Assembly (NCBI GenBank): GCA_937925525.1
Contig: CALALS010000069.1
Coordinates: 1-11,649 of the forward strand
DNA: 11,649 nucleotides
Source: an uncultured Flavobacteriales bacterium
GTDB lineage: Bacteria; Bacteroidota; Bacteroidia; Flavobacteriales_E; Vicingaceae
Direction of reading: 5' to 3'
Every line of letters begins with the position of its first letter. The stretch's first letter is position 1. Shown one piece after another: positions 1-6,849 of this stretch. Below the pieces are notes generated by a model. It worked only from the letters and a program-made list of their open reading frames with translations. It ran no database searches and had not been told where the DNA came from. Position numbers and translations under genes: made by a program.

Positions 1-305
1 GAAGAATTGATTGAATCAGCTAATTCACCGCTTGGCTGTCCACCACCGCTTGGAGACATTACTTCCCAAAACAAACAATGGTTGTAGTATCCACCTCCAT
101 TATTTCTAACAGCAGCATTATCCATACCTGTTTTAAGTATTTCTTCAATAGATTTCCCTTCTAATTCAGTACCGCTTATAGCATTGTTTAAGTTATTGGT
201 ATAACCTGCATGATGCTTAGAATGGTGTATTTCCATTGTTTTTGCATCAATATGAGGTTCTAAAGCATTATAGTCGTAAGGTAATTTTGGTAATTCGAAA
301 GCCAT
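1..305 (-). CDS. sodA: Fe/Mn superoxide dismutase, N-terminal part (runs off the left edge)
   Basis: Converts superoxide to hydrogen peroxide and oxygen in the cytoplasm. The ATG is at 305 on the minus strand. The 101 visible residues begin MAFELPKLPYDYNALEPHID, the standard opening of the iron/manganese SOD family. His27 in the EIHHSKHHAGY segment is the expected first metal ligand, Tyr35 the second-sphere tyrosine, and His76 in YYNHCLFWEV the second metal ligand. The residue four before His76 is Gly, as in Mn-type enzymes, where Fe-type enzymes usually have Gln. This hints at Mn or cambialistic use but does not settle it. The C-terminal domain with the last two ligands lies outside the window. 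There is no signal peptide. The gene is divergent from the small lipoprotein gene across a 152-bp intergenic region and has its own -7-like box at 347-354. The symbol sodA is the usual name, but sodB is possible. Confidence 0.93.
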   Translation of the reverse strand, partial: MAFELPKLPYDYNALEPHIDAKTMEIHHSKHHAGYTNNLNNAISGTELEGKSIEEILKTGMDNAAVRNNGGGYYNHCLFWEVMSPSGGGQPSGELADSINS

Positions 306-346
306 AATTTATTTATTTAAATGTTAAACTAATTATTAATCAGCTT

Positions 347-354
347 CAAAGGTA
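347..354 (-). promoter_or_regulatory. Putative -7 box of the superoxide dismutase gene
   Basis: On the minus strand this reads TACCTTTG, a full match to the Bacteroidota -7 consensus TAnnTTTG. It lies about 41 nt upstream of the SOD start codon, which would give a leader of roughly 35 nt. I found no TTG at the expected distance upstream (the region is T/A runs), so the -33 half is missing or weak. The assignment rests on the -7 match and the position. Confidence 0.4.
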
Positions 355-387
355 AAAAATATAATACCTATAAAAAATAGTTAAAAT

Positions 388-419
388 TTGTTAAACCACT
401 GATTTTTTTCATATATTTG
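388..419 (+). promoter_or_regulatory. Putative Bacteroidota-type promoter of the small lipoprotein gene
   Basis: A TTG at 388-390 (part of TTTG, 387-390) is followed after 21 nt by TATATTTG at 412-419. This matches the TTG / TAnnTTTG arrangement recognised by the primary sigma factor of Bacteroides and Flavobacterium, with spacing near the usual value. Transcription would start around 425, leaving a leader of about 30 nt that is almost all A and T. There is no Shine-Dalgarno sequence; the A-rich stretch before the ATG at 458 is typical of well-translated genes in this phylum. Confidence 0.6.
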
Positions 420-457
420 CCCCTTAATTAAAAACCTAACTCTAAAAAATTAAAAAA

Positions 458-694
458 ATGAAAAAGGTATTTGCACTTTTAGTAATGGGTGGTTTAGTAA
501 GTTTAGTTGCTTGCGGACCGTCTGAAGAAGAACAAAAGAAAATGGAAGAAGAGGCTGCTGCTCAAGTTGAGGAGATGATGAAAGGTCTTGAAGAAGAAAT
601 TGACAACGCTACTGCCGAAATGGAAGAAGTAGTTGAGGAAGTTGATTCTGCTGCTACAGAAGCTACAACAGAAGCTACTGAAGAAGCTAAATAA
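458..694 (+). CDS. Small Glu-rich lipoprotein of unknown function
   Basis: A 78-residue protein with a lipoprotein signal peptide: basic start MKK, hydrophobic core, and lipobox LVAC with the acylated Cys at residue 19. The mature chain is 60 residues and extremely acidic: I count 20 Glu and 2 Asp against 4 Lys. Residues about 23-58 look helical and could form a coiled coil, while the tail is low-complexity Ala/Thr/Glu. The residues after the lipid Cys are GPSEEE; the Ser plus acidic run resembles the lipoprotein export signals that send Bacteroidota lipoproteins to the cell surface, though it begins at +3. The tail is encoded by three 12-nt tandem units (656-691). The gene stands alone with its own promoter and a strong terminator, so it is probably well expressed. 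Small acidic lipoproteins like this are common in the phylum. I do not recognise a function. Confidence 0.85.
   Translation: MKKVFALLVMGGLVSLVACGPSEEEQKKMEEEAAAQVEEMMKGLEEEIDNATAEMEEVVEEVDSAATEATTEATEEAK
656..691 (+). repeat. Three 12-nt tandem units encoding the lipoprotein tail
   Basis: The units are ACAGAAGCTACA (656-667), ACAGAAGCTACT (668-679) and the more diverged GAAGAAGCTAAA (680-691). They are in frame and encode TEAT, TEAT and EEAK. The first two differ by one base. A 12-nt unit keeps the reading frame, so copy-number change would lengthen or shorten the acidic tail without breaking the gene. Confidence 0.7.
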
Positions 695-713
695 GAATTT
701 TAGTTCTTACTTT

Positions 714-740
714 AAAGGTCGGTTTTTCCGACCTTTTTTT
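714..740 (+). terminator. Intrinsic terminator after the small lipoprotein gene
   Basis: A perfect 9-bp stem, AAAGGTCGG (714-722) with CCGACCTTT (728-736), closes a TTTTT loop, and the 3' arm runs into a T tract (734-740). This is a textbook Rho-independent terminator. It begins 20 nt after the lipoprotein stop codon and ends only 10 nt before the trmD ATG at 751. A weaker 6-bp hairpin, TAAGAA (692-697) with TTCTTA (704-709), lies between and overlaps the stop codon. Confidence 0.9.
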
Positions 741-750
741 GTTTATATAC

Positions 751-1428
751 ATGAGGATTGATATTATAACGGTATTACCTGAACTTCTAAAAAGTCCTTT
801 TGAAGCATCAATTTTAAAACGTGCTCAAGATAAGGGCTTAGTTGAAGTAAATATCCATAATCTTAGAGATTACAGCACAGACAAGCATAAAAATGTAGAT
901 GATTATGCTTTTGGCGGAGGTGCAGGCATGGTAATGTCTATTGAACCTATAGACAACTGTATAAAGAAACTAAAGCAGGAGAGAGATTACGATGAGATTA
1001 TGTACATGGCGCCTGATGGTGAGGAGTTTTCACAAAAGATAGCCAATCAGCTATCATTACTAAAAAATATAATTATTCTTTGCGGTCATTACAAGGGAAT
1101 TGACGAAAGAGTTCGTGAACATATTATTACAAAAGAAATTTCAATTGGAGACTATGTTTTATCGGGAGGAGAGTTAGCCGCTGCAGTAGTGTCAGATGCT
1201 ATCATTAGACTTTTGCCGGGTGTTTTAAATGATGAAACATCTGCTCTGAGCGATTCATTTCAAGATGATTTAATATCTCCGCCCGTTTATACAAGGCCGG
1301 CAGAATATAATGGCTGGAAAGTTCCGGAAGTCTTATTAAGCGGAAATCAAAAATTAATTGATGAATGGAGACATAGCCAATCTATTGAGCGAACAAAAGC
1401 GAAAAGACCGGGCTTACTAAAAAAATAA
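751..1428 (+). CDS. trmD: tRNA (guanine(37)-N1)-methyltransferase TrmD
   Basis: Uses S-adenosylmethionine to methylate N1 of G37 next to the anticodon, preventing +1 frameshifting. It acts in the cytoplasm as a knotted SPOUT-family dimer. From the ATG at 751 the protein is 225 residues. Recognisable segments are DKHKNVDDYAFGGGAGMVM (44-62), CGHYKGIDER (111-120) and SIGDYVLSGGE (131-141) of the trefoil-knot SAM site, and LLSGNQKLIDEWR (195-207). Arg153 and Asp168 keep the 15-residue spacing of the catalytic E. coli pair Arg154/Asp169. The protein is shorter than the E. coli enzyme (about 255 residues), mainly at the C-terminus. An upstream in-frame TTG at 739 was rejected because it lies inside the terminator T tract and would add FIY before a canonical MRIDIITV start. 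It is not in the usual rpsP-rimM-trmD-rplS group. No obvious promoter or Shine-Dalgarno sequence lies in the short gap before it. Confidence 0.96.
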   Translation: MRIDIITVLPELLKSPFEASILKRAQDKGLVEVNIHNLRDYSTDKHKNVDDYAFGGGAGMVMSIEPIDNCIKKLKQERDYDEIMYMAPDGEEFSQKIANQLSLLKNIIILCGHYKGIDERVREHIITKEISIGDYVLSGGELAAAVVSDAIIRLLPGVLNDETSALSDSFQDDLISPPVYTRPAEYNGWKVPEVLLSGNQKLIDEWRHSQSIERTKAKRPGLLKK

Positions 1429-1467
1429 GCTAAAAAATTCTTTCAAATGATTAATTTTATCAGGCAA

Positions 1468-1489
1468 TAACGAAATACAGATTTCGTTA
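1468..1489 (+). promoter_or_regulatory. Perfect inverted repeat just upstream of the first porZ-like gene
   Basis: TAACGAAAT (1468-1476) and ATTTCGTTA (1481-1489) form a perfect 9-bp stem with an ACAG loop. The repeat ends 5 nt before the ATG at 1495. There is no T tract after it, so it is a poor intrinsic terminator for trmD. It could be an RNA hairpin covering the ribosome-binding region or a dimeric repressor site. The function is inference; the symmetry is plain in the sequence. Confidence 0.5.
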
Positions 1490-1494
1490 CGGTT

Positions 1495-3828
1495 ATGCCA
1501 AATAAGAAGTTAATGCGATTATACCTTTTACTTTTACTACTACTATTTTCAATTATAGCTGATGCTCAAGAGGGGCCAATAGGCACTTGGAGAGATCACT
1601 TGCCTTTTTCAAATGGTGTAGCTGTTACAGAAGGAAACGGTAAAATTTACTGTGCTTCTCAGTCAGCATTATTTTCTTACGATATTGAATCTGATGAAAT
1701 TGTAAGGATGTCAACAATTACCGGATTGTCAGATGTTGGTATTAGTACCATTCGGTTTGTAGAATCAGAAAAGGTGTTGGTTATTGCATACACAAACGGA
1801 AATATTGATTTACTTGATAACACTAATACAATATATAATATATCAGCCATTAAAAATAGTTCTATCGCTGCTGATAAAAGAATCTATAACATATTTGTAA
1901 GCGGAGATAAAGTTTACCTATCCTGTGGTTTTGGAATTATTTTACTAAATATTAGTAGAAAAGAAGTGCTCGAAACGTATTTAATAGGAAACTTAAGTAC
2001 ATACGTTAAAGTAAATGATGTAGCTGTTTTTCAAGGAAAAATTTATGCAGCAACAGACAATGGGATATACGAAGCATTTTTGAGTAGCCCAAATTTAGCC
2101 GATTATAACGAGTGGAATATTTTGCCAAGTATGCCATCATTAAAGTATAACACCATTGAGGCTTTTCAAAATAAGTTGTACGTAAATATAGAATACCCAA
2201 TTTATAATGGAGATACTGCCTACTGGTATGACGGAGTGAGCTGGAACAAGTTTACAGAATTAATTGGCTCTGACAATTTAGATTTTAATGTCACTAACAA
2301 TCATTTATGTATTTCACATAATGGAAGTCTGGATGTTTTTGACCAAAACTTAACGGTTCATAGAAATATTTTTACCTATAATAATGAGTACTATCCGGCA
2401 CCAAGTCAGGGAATATTTTCGTCAAGCTTATTTTGGATTTATATAGCGGATAAAAATTTTGGACTTTGTAAAATGCATAACTCTTGGAGTGTTGAATACA
2501 AAACTCCTGATGGACCAAAATCTAACAACGCATTTAAAATGGATTTAGTAAATAAGAAAATTGCTGTTGTTCCGGGAGGCTATGACGGAACGTTAAATAA
2601 TTTATTTACCCAACCTGAGTTTTATTATTTTGATAAAACCTGGAAAAATTTTGATGAAAACAATTTCTCTGCATTTGATTCGCTTTTCGATTTTTCTGAA
2701 GTAGAAATAGACCCAACTGATGAAACTCATTTTTTTATTGGAACTTGGGGAGGAGGTTTGTTAGAATTTAAAAATGAAAAACTAATAAATGTTTTTGATG
2801 AAACCAATAGCATACTTCAAGAGCAACAAGGAAATCCAGGCTCCGTTCAAGTGGTGGCATTAGAGTTTGATGAAAACGGAAACCTTTGGATTGTTCAGCC
2901 TTTTACAACAAATGCCCTAACAGTATTAACTAAAAACGGTGTGTGGCATAATTATAACATTGCTCCTTATTTAGATGGAACTTCAAGAACATCCGGACTG
3001 ATAATAGATAATTTCAACAGAAAGTGGATAGTTGACGGAAGAGGTCATAAAATAGCTGTTTTTGACGATGGAGGAACTTTAGCCGACAAATCGGATGATC
3101 AACTAAAATTAGTAGATGGAAACTCAGGCAGTGGCAACATATCCGGCTCAACAATATTATCGATTACCAAAGATTTAGATGGCGAAATGTGGATTGGAAC
3201 TGATGAAGGCCCATGCGTAATATATGCTCCGGGAAATGTTTTTGACGGAGGAGATTACGATGCCCAACAAATTCTTATTGAACAAGAGGGAATTGCTCAA
3301 ATACTACTTGAAACAGAAATTATAACTACTATTGAAATTGATGGTGCAAACAGAAAATGGTTTGGTACGCTAAACTCCGGTGCGTATTTAATGACGTCAA
3401 ACGGAACAAAACAAGTTTTTCATTTTACAAGACAAAATAGCCCGCTTTATGCAAATTTGATTAATGACATTGTAGTTGATAATGAAAATGGCGAAGTGTT
3501 TTTTGCAACTGAAAAAGGCATTATTTCATATAAAAGTACGGCAACAGAACCAAGACCAGATTTTTCAAATGTTGTAGTTTACCCTAATCCTGTTAAACCG
3601 GGATATACAGATTTAATAGCCATAAAAGGATTGATGGAAGATACAAATGTTAAAATTACAGATGTAAGTGGTAAAATTGTTTTTGAAACACTTTCATTAG
3701 GTGGGCAGGCAATTTGGGATGGAAAAAGCTTTTCAGGAAACACCGTTAGGTCCGGAGTATATTTAATTTTTTGTGTTAATCCTGATGGAAGCCAAGATTA
3801 TGTGGCAAAACTCTTACTTTTGGATTAA
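1495..3828 (+). CDS. porZ: PorZ-like T9SS beta-propeller protein with sorting domain, copy 1
   Basis: A 777-residue exported protein. The signal peptide ends at ADA|Q (cleavage after residue 24). Residues about 30-690 are beta-propeller repeats, with recurring blade ends such as KIYCAS, LWIVQPF, KWIVDGRG, MWIGTDEG and KWFGTLNSG. Residues 692-777 form a type-A T9SS C-terminal domain: VYPNP, ITDVSGKIV, WDG (741-743), SGVYL and a hydrophobic end. This order and length match PorZ of Porphyromonas gingivalis, a surface component of the PorU-PorV-PorQ-PorZ attachment complex that presents anionic LPS to the sortase PorU. The motif GLSDVGISTI (77-86) is shared with the next gene. An in-frame ATG at 1513 (Met7) follows AAGAAG and may be the true start; it would free the start codon from the upstream hairpin. 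The next gene begins 8 nt after the stop. A general propeller/CTD cargo protein is the alternative, less likely given the adjacent recO. Confidence 0.82.
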   Translation: MPNKKLMRLYLLLLLLLFSIIADAQEGPIGTWRDHLPFSNGVAVTEGNGKIYCASQSALFSYDIESDEIVRMSTITGLSDVGISTIRFVESEKVLVIAYTNGNIDLLDNTNTIYNISAIKNSSIAADKRIYNIFVSGDKVYLSCGFGIILLNISRKEVLETYLIGNLSTYVKVNDVAVFQGKIYAATDNGIYEAFLSSPNLADYNEWNILPSMPSLKYNTIEAFQNKLYVNIEYPIYNGDTAYWYDGVSWNKFTELIGSDNLDFNVTNNHLCISHNGSLDVFDQNLTVHRNIFTYNNEYYPAPSQGIFSSSLFWIYIADKNFGLCKMHNSWSVEYKTPDGPKSNNAFKMDLVNKKIAVVPGGYDGTLNNLFTQPEFYYFDKTWKNFDENNFSAFDSLFDFSEVEIDPTDETHFFIGTWGGGLLEFKNEKLINVFDETNSILQEQQGNPGSVQVVALEFDENGNLWIVQPFTTNALTVLTKNGVWHNYNIAPYLDGTSRTSGLIIDNFNRKWIVDGRGHKIAVFDDGGTLADKSDDQLKLVDGNSGSGNISGSTILSITKDLDGEMWIGTDEGPCVIYAPGNVFDGGDYDAQQILIEQEGIAQILLETEIITTIEIDGANRKWFGTLNSGAYLMTSNGTKQVFHFTRQNSPLYANLINDIVVDNENGEVFFATEKGIISYKSTATEPRPDFSNVVVYPNPVKPGYTDLIAIKGLMEDTNVKITDVSGKIVFETLSLGGQAIWDGKSFSGNTVRSGVYLIFCVNPDGSQDYVAKLLLLD

Positions 3829-3836
3829 GAGTATTC

Positions 3837-6125
3837 ATGCAAAGATGTATCGTCATATTTTTTTTATTGAGTTCTTATTTTCTCAAGGCTCAGGAATTTT
3901 TTTGGGAAGATCATTTGCCCTACAACAATGTAATTAAATTAGCTCAGTCATCATCAAAAATATATTGCGCCACTTCTTACGCTATTTTTATTTACGATAA
4001 ACAAGAAAAAACCGTCAATAAGCTTAGTAAAGCTCAAGGGCTATCAGATATCGGAATTTCTACAATTGCATTTAACTCTACTACAAGCCAACTATTTATT
4101 GGATATACAAATGGCAGTATAGATGTTTTAGAAAATAACACCATTACCAATTATCCATTTATTAAAGAAAAAAACATACTCGCCTCAAAAGCAATTAACA
4201 ACATCATTTTTAAAAATAGTGAAGCCATAATAGCAACAGGCTACGGAATATCAATTTTTGATATTACTAAAAAAGAACTCAAATCATCTTATTACATAGG
4301 AAAAAACAATACTTTTTTAAAAGTAAATGATATTGTCTTGCTAAATAACTTGATTTATACAGCTACTGATTCAGGTTTGTTTTATGCAGATACAACTAAA
4401 GACTTATCCGACTATAATAACTGGCAAGCAGATACAGGATTGTTTAAAGGAAAATTTAACTTAATTGAGGAGTGGAACGGAAACCTTTGGGCAAATTACT
4501 CCAGCAACATATATAACGGAGATACTTGTTATATTATGAACCAAAGCGGATGGATGAAAGCTCCTGCCTCTGTTTTTAGAAATAGCTATAGTCTTGAGAA
4601 AGGCATTACAGAAATGGTATTTTCTCATAATGGAGCTATTCAAACCATGCGAGAAAACGGCTCGTATAAACAACAGTTTTTAGGAGAAGAGCCAAGGTTT
4701 GCCATTCAAGACCAAAGTGATTCAACAATATTTTGGGCGGCAACAACATACTCCGGTTTAATTAAAATCAGAAATTTACTTATCGAAGAGTTTATTATTC
4801 CTGACGGGCCAACCACAAACAGAACCTGGGAGTTTGATGTGAAAAATGGTGAAATTGCTTGTATTCCCGGAGCATTTAACAGTGCTTTAAATAACATATA
4901 CAACATTGATGGCCTTTCAATTTTCAAGGAAAACAATTGGGAAACATATAATGGAGCTGACGACAAAGGGTTTGATACATTATTTGATTTAGTCGATATT
5001 AAATATGATAAAAACAATAGCGGTAGTATTTTTTTAGCCTCATGGGGTTTAGGGTTAGCTGAGTTTAATAATGGAAAAATTATTAATGTGTTTAACGACC
5101 AAAACTCAACTATACAGAGCCGTTCAGCATTTAAATGGTTTGGTATTGGAGGAATAGCTTTTGACAAAACCGGAAATTTATGGTGCACCAATTCATTTGT
5201 AAGCAGCTCTCACTTAAACAGAAAAGATAAAAACGGAAATTGGCACTCATTTAATCTTTCTCCGTTCATTAATGATGGATTTGGAATAGGAAAAGTAATT
5301 ATAGATGATGCCGAGAATAAATGGTTATTGCTGTCAAAATATGGTAAAATAGTTGTCTTTAACGAAAATGGAACTATTACCAACTCTTCAGATGACTCTT
5401 TAAGAGAAATAACATCACTTATTAATGAAGGAAGTTTACCGGGCTCTTTCCCGGGAACCTTGGTGTTTGATAAAAACGGAACAGCTTGGGTAGGAACAAA
5501 TGATGGGATTGCCTATTTAAAAAATGCAAAAGATATATTTCAATATGATGACGTAAACTTTAGACGGGTTTTTGTTGATGGAGATTCGACTTTAGGGAGC
5601 TTTTTAAAAGGAGAAAACATTTCTGATATTGAAGTAACAAATGTTAATCAAAAATGGGTGGGAACAATAGGTAAAGGAATTTATTTGATGAATGAAAACA
5701 TGGATAAAGTTATTTTTCATTTTACGAAAGAAAACAGTCCGTTATTTTCTAATGATATTTTAGCCTTGAAATATGAAGGAAAAAGTGGAAAGCTATTTAT
5801 TTCTACATCTTATGGAGTAATGTCTTTAAAAATTACAGAAGAAAAAATCTTCCAAAACTTTAATGAGATTCTTATTTACCCCAACCCTGTTAATATATCT
5901 ACTGAAAACAATTTAACTATAGATAATTTACCTAAGGGCACAATTATTAATATTACAGATGTTTCCGGAAATATGGTAAATAAATTAATTGCCGAATCAT
6001 CAAGTGTGATGTGGGATTTAACTGATTTTTCAGGAGCAAAAGTAACGTCAAACATTTATCTTCTTTACTTCTTAAATAGTAATGGAACCGATAAAACAAT
6101 ACAAAAAATCTTACTTACAAACTAG
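3837..6125 (+). CDS. porZ: PorZ-like T9SS beta-propeller protein, copy 2, with altered sorting domain
   Basis: A 762-residue paralogue of the preceding gene, colinear over its whole length. The signal peptide is MQRCIVIFFLLSSYFLKA|Q (cleavage after residue 18). Propeller blades span about 22-670 and the C-terminal domain 676-762. Shared landmarks with copy 1 are DHLPYNN near the mature start, GLSDIGISTI (68-77), YTNGSIDVL, a blade with LASWGLGLAEFNNGKIINVF, and FHFTKENSPL around residue 627. By eye roughly a third to two fifths of residues match, so the duplication is old. In the sorting domain the usual WDG is WDL (726-728) and the SGVYL turn is SNIYL, while YPNPV and ITDVSG are kept. PorZ itself is thought not to be cleaved by PorU, so loss of these glycines may be tolerated or may mark a changed role. 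The gap is 8 nt from copy 1, and the TAG stop directly abuts the recO ATG. Either copy could be the functional PorZ; the symbol is provisional. Confidence 0.8.
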   Translation: MQRCIVIFFLLSSYFLKAQEFFWEDHLPYNNVIKLAQSSSKIYCATSYAIFIYDKQEKTVNKLSKAQGLSDIGISTIAFNSTTSQLFIGYTNGSIDVLENNTITNYPFIKEKNILASKAINNIIFKNSEAIIATGYGISIFDITKKELKSSYYIGKNNTFLKVNDIVLLNNLIYTATDSGLFYADTTKDLSDYNNWQADTGLFKGKFNLIEEWNGNLWANYSSNIYNGDTCYIMNQSGWMKAPASVFRNSYSLEKGITEMVFSHNGAIQTMRENGSYKQQFLGEEPRFAIQDQSDSTIFWAATTYSGLIKIRNLLIEEFIIPDGPTTNRTWEFDVKNGEIACIPGAFNSALNNIYNIDGLSIFKENNWETYNGADDKGFDTLFDLVDIKYDKNNSGSIFLASWGLGLAEFNNGKIINVFNDQNSTIQSRSAFKWFGIGGIAFDKTGNLWCTNSFVSSSHLNRKDKNGNWHSFNLSPFINDGFGIGKVIIDDAENKWLLLSKYGKIVVFNENGTITNSSDDSLREITSLINEGSLPGSFPGTLVFDKNGTAWVGTNDGIAYLKNAKDIFQYDDVNFRRVFVDGDSTLGSFLKGENISDIEVTNVNQKWVGTIGKGIYLMNENMDKVIFHFTKENSPLFSNDILALKYEGKSGKLFISTSYGVMSLKITEEKIFQNFNEILIYPNPVNISTENNLTIDNLPKGTIINITDVSGNMVNKLIAESSSVMWDLTDFSGAKVTSNIYLLYFLNSNGTDKTIQKILLTN

Positions 6126-6848
6126 ATGCATATTAATACTCGTGCCATAGTATTAAAAACAATTGATTACTCTGACAACAGTTTTATTGCCAATTTATAT
6201 ACCGAAAATCTAGGTAAAAGAAGTTTTATAGTTAAGGGTGCAAAAAAGAGTTCATCTAAAAATAAAATGGCTTTTTTTCAACCACTATCGCTAGTCAATA
6301 TTTCTTTTCATGACTTGGCGAGTAAAAATTTACACTATATCAAGGAAATTAAGTTTGAAGAGCCCTACAACTTTATAGGAGAGGATATAAACAAATCTTT
6401 CATCATTCTTTACATGGCCGAGTTTTTAGGGCAATGCCTCAAAGAGGAAGAATCCAACCCTTCTTTATTTCAGTTTATTTTTTCTTCACTCGAATGGCTT
6501 ACACATCATCAGTCTGTGCATAATTTTCATTTAGTTTTTACTATTCAGTTAAGCAAATATCTGGGCTTTTTTCCTCAAGGAAAATTTTCTGAATTAACCA
6601 ATGTTTTTGATATGGAGAATGGAGAGTTTGTATCAGTAAAACCCGGACATGATAATTTTTTAGAGCATAAAAAGGCTAAAGATTTTCATACACTTTTAAA
6701 CCTTAGTTATAGTCAATTAGATTTACTGAATATTTCAAATATAGAAAGACGTGAGTTGTTAGATTCAGTATCTGACTACTATAAAATACATCAGCAAGGA
6801 TTTAAAACCTTAAAGTCGGCAGAAATCCTTGAAACGGTGCTAAATTAA
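6126..6848 (+). CDS. recO: DNA repair protein RecO
   Basis: RecO loads RecA on SSB-coated single-stranded DNA together with RecR and anneals complementary strands in the RecF pathway. The protein has 240 residues, a normal length. The N-terminal OB-fold (about 1-80) opens with the family pattern MHINTRAIVLKTIDYSDNS and contains LYTENLGKRSFIVKGAKKSSSK, the usual basic strand and loop. The rest (about 85-240) is the helical RecO C-terminal domain. Only one Cys (104) is present, so the CxxC zinc site of some RecO proteins is absent, as in E. coli. The ATG follows the TAG of the preceding porZ-like gene with no gap (TAGATG), which suggests translational coupling. The neighbourhood porZ-recO is one I recall from Flavobacteriales and supports both calls. 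Confidence 0.92.
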   Translation: MHINTRAIVLKTIDYSDNSFIANLYTENLGKRSFIVKGAKKSSSKNKMAFFQPLSLVNISFHDLASKNLHYIKEIKFEEPYNFIGEDINKSFIILYMAEFLGQCLKEEESNPSLFQFIFSSLEWLTHHQSVHNFHLVFTIQLSKYLGFFPQGKFSELTNVFDMENGEFVSVKPGHDNFLEHKKAKDFHTLLNLSYSQLDLLNISNIERRELLDSVSDYYKIHQQGFKTLKSAEILETVLN

Positions 6849-6849
6849 A

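Noticed and set aside
739..750. Upstream TTG start extending TrmD by four residues
   Set aside because: The TTG is part of the terminator T tract; the ATG at 751 gives the canonical TrmD N-terminus.
1412..1430. Small inverted repeat GCTTA / TAAGC at the end of trmD
   Set aside because: Only 5 bp with a 9-nt A-rich loop and no T tract afterwards; too weak to call a terminator.
2006..2200. Minus-strand open frame of 64 codons
   Set aside because: Shadow of the first porZ-like gene; no promoter, no family resemblance.
4461..4673. Minus-strand open frame of 70 codons
   Set aside because: Shadow of the second porZ-like gene; no supporting signal.
4706..5191. Open frame of 161 codons on the minus strand
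   Set aside because: It lies wholly inside the second porZ-like gene, has no recognisable domain, and reads like the reverse of that gene. The forward frame has clear paralogue conservation.
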